Notes: generated by a model from the sequence alone, not told the origin. A DNA stretch of 64,000 nucleotides from Ignavibacteriota bacterium (GCA_016708125.1 JADJGF010000001.1:124001-188000); one strand, 5' to 3'. Shown: positions 8,578 to 17,674, numbered from the stretch's first letter. Made by a program: numbers and translations.

Positions 8578-9926
8578 TATCCTTCCTTATCTATTAAATT
8601 TAAATTTCTTCTTAAGTTTTGCGCATGATCAATTTTTGATGGACAAACAAAAGTACAAAGCCCTAAATCTTCTTCATCTAATTCCAAACATCCTAATTTT
8701 TCAGAATCTTCAATATCATCAACAGCTAAAGATCTTAGTAAAAAAGTTGGTAAAATATCAAGCGGCATTACTTTTTCATAACTTCCGCTTGGCACAATTG
8801 CTCTTTCACCGCCATTTAGTGATGTAGAAAAATTATATTTCAAACTTTTACTTAAACTTGTAAACATTACATTCTTAACTGAAAATTGTTTTTGTGCCGG
8901 ATTCATCCATCCTAAAAAATCTCTACTATTATGTTCTTCAATTACGGAAATTTGCTGATGATATCTTCCTAAATAATTTTCTTCTTTTGTAGTTTTCCTT
9001 CCCGAAAATACTGAGCCCGAAATTATTCTATTTTCTTTTTCGTTCAATTCATTATTACAAATTTCAGAAATTGTTGCGCCTATTCTTGTTTTAATATATC
9101 TTGGATTTTTTACGGAAGGTCCCGCTAAAGTTATAATTCGCTCTACATCAATTTTGCCGGTTGTAAATAAATTTCCAATTGCTGCAACATCTTGTGCATT
9201 TATATACCAAACTTTTTTTGTTCTGCTAACCGGATCTAAAAAATGAATATGTGTTCCAGCTAAACCTTTTGGATGCAATCCGGAAAATTCTTGCTCTGTT
9301 AAATTTGGTAATTGTACGGATGGAATTTCACTATTTTCTTCTTTGCATAAAAATAATTTGCCATCGGTTAATTTGCTTAAAACTCGCAAACCATTTTTAA
9401 ACGAATTTTCTTTTCCTTTGAGTATAAACGAAACATTTGGTGCAAGCGGATTTGAATCAATTGCTGTAATGAAAATTGAACTTGGAACAATTTCCGGATT
9501 TGCAATTTTACTCATTGGTCGTTCACGTAAAGAAATCCACATACCGCAATTTAGCAATTGTTCTTTTATTTCATCTCTTGTTAAAGAAGGAATTTGAGTT
9601 TCAGAATAATTCTTAAAAACAATTTCATCATTTCCTTCAACATCAATTACAATAGATTGAAATATTCTTTTTTCACCTCTGTTAATTTCTGTAACAGTTC
9701 CTGAAGCTGGAGATGTAAATTTAATACTTTCATTTTTTTTATCAGAAAATAATACTTGTCCTAATTTTACCTTTTCGCCAACTGCTACAGAAAAAGTTGG
9801 TTTTAATCCAACAAAATCATTTCCTAAAATTCCAACCTTGCTAACTTTCTTAGTTGAATCGATAAAATTTGCTGGTTCACCGTTGATCGGCAGATTTAAT
9901 CCCTTTTTTATCTTAATTACACCCAT
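8577..9926 (-). CDS. nqrA: Na+-NQR subunit A
   Basis: The cytoplasmic subunit (449 aa) that contributes to quinone binding. The N-terminus IKIKKGLNLPINGEP and the segments GLHPKGLAGTHIHFLDPV and VFSGRKTTKEENYLGRYHQQISVIEE are characteristic. It is the first gene of nqrABCDEF. The 213-bp gap to the divergent aminotransferase gene should contain both promoters, but no sequence there was convincing. Confidence 0.95.
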   Translation of the reverse strand: MGVIKIKKGLNLPINGEPANFIDSTKKVSKVGILGNDFVGLKPTFSVAVGEKVKLGQVLFSDKKNESIKFTSPASGTVTEINRGEKRIFQSIVIDVEGNDEIVFKNYSETQIPSLTRDEIKEQLLNCGMWISLRERPMSKIANPEIVPSSIFITAIDSNPLAPNVSFILKGKENSFKNGLRVLSKLTDGKLFLCKEENSEIPSVQLPNLTEQEFSGLHPKGLAGTHIHFLDPVSRTKKVWYINAQDVAAIGNLFTTGKIDVERIITLAGPSVKNPRYIKTRIGATISEICNNELNEKENRIISGSVFSGRKTTKEENYLGRYHQQISVIEEHNSRDFLGWMNPAQKQFSVKNVMFTSLSKSLKYNFSTSLNGGERAIVPSGSYEKVMPLDILPTFLLRSLAVDDIEDSEKLGCLELDEEDLGLCTFVCPSKIDHAQNLRRNLNLIDKEG

Positions 9927-10139
9927 AATGCGTTTCTCTTAAAATTTATTGAAAGATTTGAATGGTATGTAGAAAACAAATTAAAATGTCTTTTTATTTT
10001 TGTAAAATATGAATGTTAAATTAAGACATAGAGAACGAAATATCAAACAAATTTTATTTTATGATTTACACTGTAAAATAGTTAATTGGTAAAATCAATT
10101 CTAATGTATAATTTTAGTGTAAAATTTTAAGTGAATTAA

Positions 10140-11612
10140 ATGACAGAACTGGAAAAATATTTTACAAAATTTCGAGAAAAAATAATCGGAATTGACCAAG
10201 AATTTGAATCTTCTTATGGAATTAAGAAAATTATTTATGCAGATTGGATCGCAAGCGGAAGATTATATTCTGATATTGAAGAAAAAGTTATAAATACTTT
10301 TGGACCATTTGTTGGTAACACACATTCCGAATCCAGCATTACCGGAACTTTAATGACAAATTCTTATCACAAAGCTCAGCAGATTATAAAAAGACATGTA
10401 AATGCAGATAAAAATGATGTAATTATTTCTGCGGGATTTGGAATGACGGCTGTAGTAAATAAATTGCAAAGAATTTTGGGATTAAGGATTTCGGAAAAAT
10501 TTAGAGATTGCGTAAAATTAAATGATGAAGAAAAACCAATTGTTTTTATTACTCACATGGAACATCATTCAAATCAAACTTCTTGGCTTGAAACAATTGC
10601 TGATGTAAAAATTATCGAACCAAATGAATTTGGTTTGGTTAATTACGAAAATTTGGAAAAATTGTTAGGGGAATTTCAACACAAAAAAACAAAAATTGGC
10701 GCATTTACGGCTGCTTCAAATGTTACGGGAATTAGAACAGATTATCACAAACTTGCAAAAATTATGCATGAAAACGGAGGATTGTGTTTTATTGATTTTG
10801 CTGCATCGGCGCCGTATGTTGATATTAATATGCATCCGGAAAATCTTCTTGAAAAACTTGATGCAATTTATTTTTCGCCGCACAAATTTTTAGGCGGACC
10901 CGGAACTTCCGGAGTTTTAATTTTCGATAAAAATTTATATAAAACAAAAGTTCCGGATCATCCCGGCGGCGGAACTGTAGATTGGACAAATCCTTGGGGT
11001 GAACATAAATATATAAATGATATTGAATTAAGAGAAGACGGCGGAACTCCGGGTTTTCTTCAAACAATTAAAACTGCACTTTGTATTCAGCTTAAAGAAA
11101 AAATGTGTGTTGAAAAAATTCTAAAACGTGAAGAAGAACTTTTAGAAATTGCTTTTAGTGAAATTAATAAAATTCCTCAAATACATATTCTTGCTTCGGA
11201 AGTTCAAAATCGACTTGGAGTTTTATCATTCTATATTGAAGATATTCACTATAATTTAATTGTGAAAATTTTTAATGATAGATTTGGAATTCAAGCCCGC
11301 GGCGGTTGTTCTTGCGCGGGAACTTACGGACATTATTTGCTTCACGTTGATCCAACTCGCTCGCATAGAATTACTCAAAAAATTTCCGAAGGTGATCTTT
11401 CCGAAAAACCCGGCTGGGTTAGAATGTCTCTTCATCCTACAATGACAAATGATGAACTTTATAAAATAATTGATGCATTAAATCAGATTGTAAAAAATAT
11501 TGGTGAATGGGAAAAAGATTATTCTTACAGACCAACAACAAATGAATTTTATAATAAAAATGAAAAAAGTTTGGATTCAATTATAAATAATTGGTTTGAG
11601 AAGGTAGTGTAA
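10140..11612 (+). CDS. Aminotransferase class V (cysteine desulfurase-like PLP enzyme)
   Basis: A fold-type I PLP enzyme of 490 aa. The motifs visible are ADWIASGRLY, THSESSITG, SAGFGMTAVVNK, the FTAASNVTGIRTD and DFAASAPY segments, the Schiff-base lysine in FSPHKFLGGPGTSGVL, and a GGCSCAGTYGHYL region. These resemble the SufS/selenocysteine-lyase group, but the substrate is not clear. The stop codon lies inside the left inverted repeat of the IS256-like element, so the last residue or two may be altered by the insertion. Confidence 0.8.
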   Translation: MTELEKYFTKFREKIIGIDQEFESSYGIKKIIYADWIASGRLYSDIEEKVINTFGPFVGNTHSESSITGTLMTNSYHKAQQIIKRHVNADKNDVIISAGFGMTAVVNKLQRILGLRISEKFRDCVKLNDEEKPIVFITHMEHHSNQTSWLETIADVKIIEPNEFGLVNYENLEKLLGEFQHKKTKIGAFTAASNVTGIRTDYHKLAKIMHENGGLCFIDFAASAPYVDINMHPENLLEKLDAIYFSPHKFLGGPGTSGVLIFDKNLYKTKVPDHPGGGTVDWTNPWGEHKYINDIELREDGGTPGFLQTIKTALCIQLKEKMCVEKILKREEELLEIAFSEINKIPQIHILASEVQNRLGVLSFYIEDIHYNLIVKIFNDRFGIQARGGCSCAGTYGHYLLHVDPTRSHRITQKISEGDLSEKPGWVRMSLHPTMTNDELYKIIDALNQIVKNIGEWEKDYSYRPTTNEFYNKNEKSLDSIINNWFEKVV

Positions 11613-11644
11613 AAAGTTTTGTGTAAATGGTTAATAAAGAGGTT

Positions 11645-11685
11645 TAATTAAATGCTGTGAAGCGTAGCGGAACAGCATTTAATTA
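11645..11685. terminator. Hairpin near the left IS end
   Basis: A 14-bp perfect stem TAATTAAATGCTGT/ACAGCATTTAATTA with a 13-nt loop lies inside the left end of the IS. Such hairpins usually shield the transposase from read-through transcription. The short U-rich tail is weak. Confidence 0.55.
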
Positions 11686-11968
11686 TGCAAAAAAATCACT
11701 AACTTATTAACCAAATCCGAAAGGAGATTACACAATGGAGCTCACCGAAAAAATGATCGAGCAACTAAAAGCCGATCTTACCAAAGCAAAAACATACGAT
11801 GATTTAATGGGTAAAGACGGAGCTATTAAAAAACTATTAGCTGGAACTTTAGAACAAATGTTAGAAAGTGAACTAACCGAACACTTAGGATATGAAAAAT
11901 ATTCACCAGTTGGCAAAAACAATGGTAATTATAGAAATGGGAAAACACATAAATCACTCAAGAATGAT

Positions 11969-11982
11969 CCGTTAGCTAACGG
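11969..11982. repeat. 14-nt palindrome insertion in the transposase gene, copy 1
   Basis: CCGTTAGCTAACGG is a perfect palindrome. It interrupts the codons for the expected KNDDGEIEI between a T and a GA, shifting the frame by 13 bp. Confidence 0.85.
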
Positions 11983-12905
11983 ACGGTGAAATTGAGATTT
12001 CTGTCCCCAGAGACCGCAATGGTGAATTTGATCCAATAATTGTAAAAAAGTATGAAAAAACAATTGGGCCAATAGAGAATAAAATCATATCCATGTATGC
12101 AAAAGGAATGACAACTCGAGACATACAAACACATATTACAGAACTTTACGGAATAGATATTAGCCCTACTTTAGTTTCGAATATTACAGATAAAATAGTT
12201 GTACTTGCCGAACAATGGCAAAATAGAATTCTTGAGAAAATATATCCTATAGTTTTCTTCGACGCTATCCATTACAAAGTAAGAGATGAATCAAAGAAAG
12301 TAGTATCAAAGGCTGCATATACCTGTTTAGCGGTTGATATAGAAGGACACAAAGATCTACTTGGATTATGGGTCGGTGAAGCAGAAGGATCAAACTTCTG
12401 GCTTAATGTTTTAACAGAACTAAAGAATCGAGGTGTTGAAGATATTTTCATTGCATCAATTGATGGATTGAAAGGATTCCCCGAAGCAATAAATTCTGTT
12501 TTCCCAAAAGCTGAAATCCAGCTTTGTGTTATTCACCAAATTAGAAATACCCTAAAATATGTTGCTTCAAAAGACCAAAAGAAATTTATGAATCAACTAA
12601 AAGAAGTTTATAAAGCTCCAACTGAAGAAGCTGCTTTATTAAATCTTGACTCTTTGGAAGAAAACTGGACAAATAAATATTCTCTTGCTATCAGATCTTG
12701 GAGAAATAATTGGAATAATCTTGCTACATTTTTCAAATATCCCCAAGAAATTAGAACGGTCATTTATACCACGAATGCAGTGGAATCTGTGCATCGTCAA
12801 TTTAGAAAAGTAACTAAAAACAGAGCTCTTTTCCCAAACGATGATGCTCTTAAAAAAATGTTATATTTGGCTTACAGAGATTTATCTAAAAAATGGACGA
12901 TGCCT

Positions 12906-12919
12906 CCGTTAGCTAACGG
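12906..12919. repeat. 14-nt palindrome insertion in the transposase gene, copy 2
   Basis: The same palindrome as at 11969, again placed between T and GA. Removing 13 bp restores WTMPDHNWALIL, a conserved IS256 segment. Confidence 0.85.
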
Positions 12920-13012
12920 ATCATAATTGGGCGCTTATTCTTTCTAATTTTTCTGTTTATTTTAAGGATAGATTTCAGGAATTTTAATCATGATAAATCC
13001 CATTTACACAAA

Positions 13013-13249
13013 TTATTTTACAGACTCTAAGATCTCTAATTGGTTACCATTTAGTATAATATTTGCTTTTGTTTCACCAGATGAATCCATTCTTTCGGTT
13101 ATTTCATTTAACGGGTTATTATGAATTTTAGTTTCTCTCTCTAATATTTCATCGTGAATGATTTTAATTCTCTCAGGATATTTTTGTTTGTCTAAAGAAT
13201 TAAGAGCATCTTCTAATTGACGAAGATTATAATTTTTGTAATCAGGCAT
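13013..13249 (-). pseudogene. Truncated cassette ORF, N-terminal part
   Basis: The 78-residue frame starts shortly after the R' core of the first attC and reads into the right terminal repeat of the IS, where it stops. The start MPDYKNYNLRQLEDALNSLDKQKYPERIKIIHDEI is a helical segment also seen at the start of small membrane proteins. The rest of the gene and its attC are missing, so this is probably the remains of the last cassette of the array, cut by the IS. Confidence 0.6.
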
Positions 13250-13280
13250 ATTATAAATGTTGTTTAATAACTATTTCGCA

Positions 13281-13505
13281 CATAACGGCGTGGCAAATAA
13301 CCCGTCCGCCCCTAACATTGATTTTACTAAATAACGAATTTTATAATTACCGGAGCAAAGTTTAACTTTTCTTTAGAAAACTTTGCGACTAACTTTTCTG
13401 AATTGTTCTTCACTTTAACAAAATACTAAAATTTACTTTCCAACTTTTTATTTACAAACCAAACCAGAATTGAGCGAAGCGGTCGGGTTGATTTGTTTGT
13501 TATAC
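13281..13505 (-). other. attC 1
   Basis: Long attC (~225 bp) closing the TlpA-like cassette. The inner stem is AAAGTTT/AAACTTT. This is the last intact attC of the array. Confidence 0.88.
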
Positions 13506-13511
13506 AACAAT

Positions 13512-14942
13512 TTAATTTAGATATTTTCTTATTTCTTCCTCACATTTTAAATCATGTGGTCCTAAAGCATAAAAACTTATTAACTTACTATCTTTATCAA
13601 CTAACATATAATTAGGTACCCAATTAATATTTAGAAATTTTAATATTCTTGAATCAAATCCTTTTACAAGTCTATAATGATTTTCATTAGTTAATGAAAC
13701 TTTATATACTTCTTGCCAAAGATTATCAAACTTGTTATCTGTGGTTAAGTATACAAATTCAATTGGGTAATTTTTCAACTTTTCTTTTAATTCTTTTGAT
13801 CTTGGCATATTTGCAATACAAGGACCGCAACCTAAACTCCAAATATCTAAATAAACAAGTTTCCCCTTGTACTTCTTTATCATATTCTCAAATAATATTA
13901 GATTGCCTTTATCATCTTCCAATTCAGTTTTATTGAATTCTTCATTCAGTGGTTTATTAATTAGTTGTTGTTTTAATACATATTTGTCGTAACTTTTTTT
14001 AACAATTTTTAATGCTAGTGAATCTTTGATTTCTTTTTTAAATCGGTCATAGATTGTTGTGTCATAAATATTAAAATTAAAATCATGTAATAGCCAATCG
14101 GCTATCGCGTATGATTTTGAATAACCTTTTAGTGAATCAAAAAGTAAAATTTGTACAATGCTTTGCATTTTTGTTTCTGTTTTTTGAGGAGATGTTTTCA
14201 TAAAATTACTAGTCTTTGCAAAAATGAAGTTTCTCATATTATAAAAATATTCAAAAGTTGATAATTTTGAATCATCAATAAAATATTCAACTAAGTTTAT
14301 TTTTTCTAATTCTTTTTTAATTTCTAATGAATCTTCAACTTTGTCATTTTTTTTATTACTAAAATTTTTGTAATACATTAAAAATCCTTCATATGAAGAT
14401 AAATCGTTTAGTTTAAGAAAATTTACAAATTCCGAACTAAGATTATATTTGTTTTTATTTTCTTCTATTATTTTAGCAAACCTTATTTGTTCTTCTTTAG
14501 CTAAAATTATTGAATGTTTTGTTGTATCATTATTTTGTAAAATTCTTGAATAGTGGTATAAACCATTTTCTTCAACTACGTGGTAAAGAAAATTATTTTT
14601 CTCTGAACCTTGTCCGGAATAACTGATAGTGTCTTGTTCATTTGTAATAAACAAATCATCATTTGGCGATAGAAATATTTTGTGATAAAAATTACCTATA
14701 TGAATATTTCCATATAGACTTATATCAGATGAGATTTTAAACGAGAATGTAGAATCTTTTTCAACTTTTGCAAAATATTCAATATTATTGATTGCAAGAT
14801 CAGTTGGATATAAATTTAATTTAACTTCTTCAATATCTTTATCCAATAATTTACCAGTTATTAATATTTCATTTGATTTTTTATTATTTGCACATGAATT
14901 AAGAAGAATAAGAATAAAAAGAAACGCCAAATTATTTTTCAT
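13512..14942 (-). CDS. TlpA-like thiol-disulfide lipoprotein
   Basis: A lipoprotein signal (lipobox LNSC) is followed by ~300 residues of uncharacterised, partly helical sequence and a C-terminal thioredoxin-fold domain with the redox motif C-G-P-C in DIWSLGCGPCIANMP. Bacteroidota use many such proteins as periplasmic thiol-disulfide reductases. The frame extends upstream into attC (PRRYTT), but ATG 14942 is chosen because AGAGGAAA precedes it. It is the sole gene of its cassette. Confidence is good for the fold, low for the substrate. Confidence 0.75.
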   Translation of the reverse strand: MKNNLAFLFILILLNSCANNKKSNEILITGKLLDKDIEEVKLNLYPTDLAINNIEYFAKVEKDSTFSFKISSDISLYGNIHIGNFYHKIFLSPNDDLFITNEQDTISYSGQGSEKNNFLYHVVEENGLYHYSRILQNNDTTKHSIILAKEEQIRFAKIIEENKNKYNLSSEFVNFLKLNDLSSYEGFLMYYKNFSNKKNDKVEDSLEIKKELEKINLVEYFIDDSKLSTFEYFYNMRNFIFAKTSNFMKTSPQKTETKMQSIVQILLFDSLKGYSKSYAIADWLLHDFNFNIYDTTIYDRFKKEIKDSLALKIVKKSYDKYVLKQQLINKPLNEEFNKTELEDDKGNLILFENMIKKYKGKLVYLDIWSLGCGPCIANMPRSKELKEKLKNYPIEFVYLTTDNKFDNLWQEVYKVSLTNENHYRLVKGFDSRILKFLNINWVPNYMLVDKDSKLISFYALGPHDLKCEEEIRKYLN

Positions 14943-14965
14943 ATTTTCCTCTTTTTGATTTGTTG

Positions 14966-15201
14966 TATAACGGCGTGGCAAATAACCCGTCCGCCCAAAT
15001 CCGTCAGCTGACGGAACAATTTTACTTAATAACGAATGATTTATTTTAAAGAGCAGTTTTTAATTTTCCTTGGTAAAAACTGCGACGCACTTTACTGAAT
15101 TGTACTTCACTTTAACAAATTACTAAAATGAACTTTCAAACGTTTAATTTACAAACCAAACCCAATTGAGCGAAGCGGTCGGGTTGATTTGCGTGTTATA
15201 C
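14966..15201 (-). other. attC 2
   Basis: Closes ORF-less cassette 1. The loop carries the palindrome CCGTCAGCTGACGG at 15001-15014. The inner stem is CAGTTTTT/AAAAACTG. Confidence 0.88.
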
Positions 15202-15542
15202 ACTTTTATTGAAATTTTTTGTTTTAATTTTTTTGAATATTTTTTTATTAGATTTTTTAAAATCTTTTACGAAATATTAATTTATTTGAAATATTTAAAC
15301 AGCTCTAAATTTTAAATACATTTTTTGAATAGAAAAACTTGAACAATAATTTTACATTTTTTGAAAAACTAAAACTTTGCAAAATTTTAAATAAATTAAT
15401 TAAAAGAACGAAAACTAATTTTTAGAAATATTTTACAAATTTATATTTTTGCGAAAAACCAAAATTTGATTTTACGAAAGTTTGAAAACTTAAAACTTTT
15501 CAAAACTTTTAAGACAATTTTAAATAGATTTTAAACCGTGTA
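15199..15542 (-). other. ORF-less cassette, copy 1
   Basis: About 344 bp of very AT-rich DNA between attC 2 and attC 3, with no ORF of useful size on either strand. Six near-identical copies occur later in the array. On the - strand a TAAATTTG preceded by TTTG-rich sequence resembles the Bacteroidota -7 promoter box, which could make it a promoter cassette. This is conjecture. Confidence 0.75.
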
Positions 15543-15761
15543 TAACGGCGTGGCAAATAACCCGTCCACCCAAAACAACAATTTTATTTAATAACGAATG
15601 GTTAATTTTACAAAGTAGTTTTTATTTTGCTTTTAACAAAAACTGCGACTTATTTTTCTAAATTGCACTTCACTTTTACAAAAAACAATAATTTACTTTA
15701 AACTATTATTTTGCACAAAACCCAAACGAGCGAAGCGGTCGGGTTGATTTGTTGGTTATAT
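15541..15761 (-). other. attC 3
   Basis: Closes the GyrI-like cassette. Standard long type with a CAGTTTTT-type inner stem (AGTAGTTTTT variant) and no palindrome. Confidence 0.88.
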
Positions 15762-15796
15762 GGCTTTTAGTTTGAACAAAAACATTATTGCAATTC

Positions 15797-16252
15797 CTAG
15801 TTAAGAATCACGGGGCAACATAACTCAATTCTAATCTTATTTATATCTGAAATATTTTCAATTATTCTTTCTAAAGCTTGATGATGTCCAATTCTATATT
15901 TGTTATCTACACACCATTTATATAATGCTTGCCAAGTTTGAAACATATTTTCAGCACCAATACATTCAGCAATAGCATAATTTCCTCCGTGATATTCAAT
16001 TATACGAACATCTTCTTCTGGTCTTTCATCTATATTAACTTTAAACCAAAATTCATATCCATATTCTGATATTTCCGGAGTGGGATTTGGATTATTAAAT
16101 CCATAAATTATATTCTCTCTATCATCAATATTGATGTTTCGCTTTTGACACCACCTTAATAATTTGTTCATAGCTTCTTCTTCCGGCTGTTTGCCAAAAC
16201 CATAAAAACTTGCGAATCTATTTGGTTCAATTTTCTTAATATTAACTTCCAT
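15797..16252 (-). CDS. GyrI-like / effector-binding domain protein
   Basis: The 151 residues fit one GyrI-like small-molecule-binding domain, the fold found at the C-terminus of AraC-type regulators: FASFYGFGKQPEEEAMNKLLRWC, YGFNNPNPTPEISEYGYEFWFKV and the final helix FQTWQALYKWCVDNKYRIG. There is no DNA-binding domain, so it may act alone on a ligand or protein target. A TAGGAG precedes the ATG. Confidence 0.7.
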   Translation of the reverse strand: MEVNIKKIEPNRFASFYGFGKQPEEEAMNKLLRWCQKRNINIDDRENIIYGFNNPNPTPEISEYGYEFWFKVNIDERPEEDVRIIEYHGGNYAIAECIGAENMFQTWQALYKWCVDNKYRIGHHQALERIIENISDINKIRIELCCPVILN

Positions 16253-16287
16253 TTTTTTCTCCTATGAATGTTAATTATGTTTAGCCA

Positions 16288-16507
16288 TATAACGGCGTGG
16301 CAAATTACCCGACGCCCAAAACAACGATTTTATTAATTAACGAATGATTTATTTTAAAGAGCAGTTTTTAATTTGCCTTTAACAAAAACTGCGACTCACT
16401 TTTCTATATTGCACTAAATTTTAACAAAAAACTTATAATTACTTCCAAACTATTATTTTGCACAAAACCCAAGCCGGAACGGCGGTCGGGTAGATTTGCT
16501 GGTTATA
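16288..16507 (-). other. attC 4
   Basis: Closes the lipoprotein cassette 16516-17004. The arms are AATTACCC and GGGTAGATT, a paired change from the usual AATAACCC/GGGTTGATT. Confidence 0.87.
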
Positions 16508-16515
16508 TTTGCTTT

Positions 16516-17004
16516 TTAATCATAACCCCCATTTTTTGGAGGTAAAGATTTATACTCTGGTTTTGATTCTATAATTCTTTTAATAAATTCTGATAATTCT
16601 ATTATTGATTCATATTCTTGTATTCGATTTTCTTCCAGAACATATTCCCAAGTAATATCTTTTTCTTGTCCGTTTATTTGAATTTTCAAATATTGTTCAA
16701 AGTTTGGACTTATTTCAACTGGACCATTATCAAAGATTGTATCTGGTAATGAATAAAAATTAGTTTCAATGATTTTTTTTTCAATTTTTTGTTGTTCTTC
16801 GGTTGTAAACCAAAACTCCACCTTTTTCAATCCATCTAATACTAAATCCTTAACTAAATAGTTGTCATAAGTATTTAGTTCATCTTTATAATTATATTTT
16901 AATAAGATTTTTACATATTGATCTTCAGGTTGAACACTATTTTCATTGCAAGAAATTACGAGTATTGCAAAAATAAAATTAAAAATTATTTTTAAAGTTT
17001 TCAT
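16516..17004 (-). CDS. Lipoprotein, family shared with 18912-19427
   Basis: A lipoprotein signal with lipobox VISC starts this 162-residue protein. The body (ILLKYNYKDELNTYDNYLVKDLVLDGL...WFTTEEQQKI, ending KPEYKSLPPKNGGYD) aligns along its full length with the protein of the cassette at 18912-19427. No known domain was recognised. The two genes are diverged members of one cassette family. Confidence 0.75.
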   Translation of the reverse strand: MKTLKIIFNFIFAILVISCNENSVQPEDQYVKILLKYNYKDELNTYDNYLVKDLVLDGLKKVEFWFTTEEQQKIEKKIIETNFYSLPDTIFDNGPVEISPNFEQYLKIQINGQEKDITWEYVLEENRIQEYESIIELSEFIKRIIESKPEYKSLPPKNGGYD

Positions 17005-17052
17005 ATTTACCTCAAATAATTTATTTTCTTTCCTTTATTTATTTCTTGCAAA

Positions 17053-17285
17053 TATAACGGCGTGGTAAATAACCCGTCCGCCAAAATCCGTCAGCTGACG
17101 GAACAATTTTATTTAATAACGATTGGTTTATTTTAAAGAGCAGTTTTTAATTTTCCATAACAAAAACTGCGACTTAACTTTCTGAACATTGTTCACTTTT
17201 AACAAAAATGCTAAAACAACTTTCAATTTATATTTTTACACAAAACCCAAACCAGTACGGCAGTCGGGTTGATTTGTTTGTTATA
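17053..17285 (-). other. attC 5
   Basis: Closes the first vapBC-like cassette. Palindrome at 17088-17101. The 3' arm reads AGTACGGCAGTCGGGTT instead of the usual GAGCGAAGCGG. Confidence 0.86.
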
Positions 17286-17299
17286 CTGCTTGTAAATAA

Positions 17300-17674
17300 T
17301 TATTTTTTTACAAAATATTTAACTGATTCCAATTCTTTGAAATCGGAATCTTGTGTCCATACAATTGCATCATTAATTTGTGCAGTAGTGTAAATAATAC
17401 TATCAGCCATTGGGATATTTTTTTCATAACTTAATTTTGCAGCTTGTATAGCTATTGATGAATTAACATCTATAACCCTTGCTTGTCTCATTAATCCAAT
17501 TATTTGCAATGCAGTATTTTCATCTTTTTCTTTCAAGATTTTCTTATAAATTTCATAAATATTTATCGAAGAAACTAAAAGCTCTTCTGTGTTTTCTATT
17601 GCCTCGGCAAAATTCTTCGCATTTTTGCTATCTGATAAATATTCCAACCAACCAGATGAATCTACTAAATTCAT
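17300..17674 (-). CDS. PIN-domain toxin (VapC-like)
   Basis: A 124-residue PIN ribonuclease. The acidic site is visible as D5, E41, D91 (PMADSIIY) and D109/D111. VapC toxins cleave tRNA or rRNA. The gene overlaps the antitoxin gene by 4 nt, the usual coupling. Confidence 0.85.
   Translation of the reverse strand: MNLVDSSGWLEYLSDSKNAKNFAEAIENTEELLVSSINIYEIYKKILKEKDENTALQIIGLMRQARVIDVNSSIAIQAAKLSYEKNIPMADSIIYTTAQINDAIVWTQDSDFKELESVKYFVKK

Larger units (their letters stand above)
11735..12987 (+). pseudogene. IS256-family transposase, two frameshifts
   Basis: The gene reads in three pieces: residues MELTEKMIEQLK... to 11968, then GEIEISVPRDRNGEF to WTMP, then NWALILSNFSVYFKDRFQEF to a TAA at 12985. 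The mutator/IS256 DDE parts are visible: FFDAIHYKVRD, SIDGLKGFPEAI, CVIHQIRNTLKYV, YTTNAVESVHRQFRK. Each break contains the same inserted 13 bp CCGTTAGCTAACG before a GA. Removing both gives an uninterrupted 408-residue protein, a normal length for the family. An AAAGGAG precedes the ATG. Confidence 0.9.
11608..13022 (+). mobile_element. IS256-family insertion sequence, inactive
   Basis: Imperfect terminal repeats begin TGTAAAAAG at 11608 and, read inward from 13022, TGTAAAATA, both followed by TTTGTGTAAATGG. The single transposase gene is disrupted. The bases on the two sides (GAGAAGGTAG and GACTCTAAGA) show no target duplication, suggesting a later deletion or rearrangement on one side. The element sits at the border between conserved chromosome and the integron array. 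Confidence 0.85.

Noticed and set aside
9927..10139. Promoters in the gap between nqrA and the aminotransferase gene
   Set aside because: Several AT-rich candidates, none with a convincing pair of boxes.
13013..13249. An integrase gene at the left end of the array
   Set aside because: The ORF is a short helical fragment without tyrosine recombinase motifs, and attC polarity places intI on the right.
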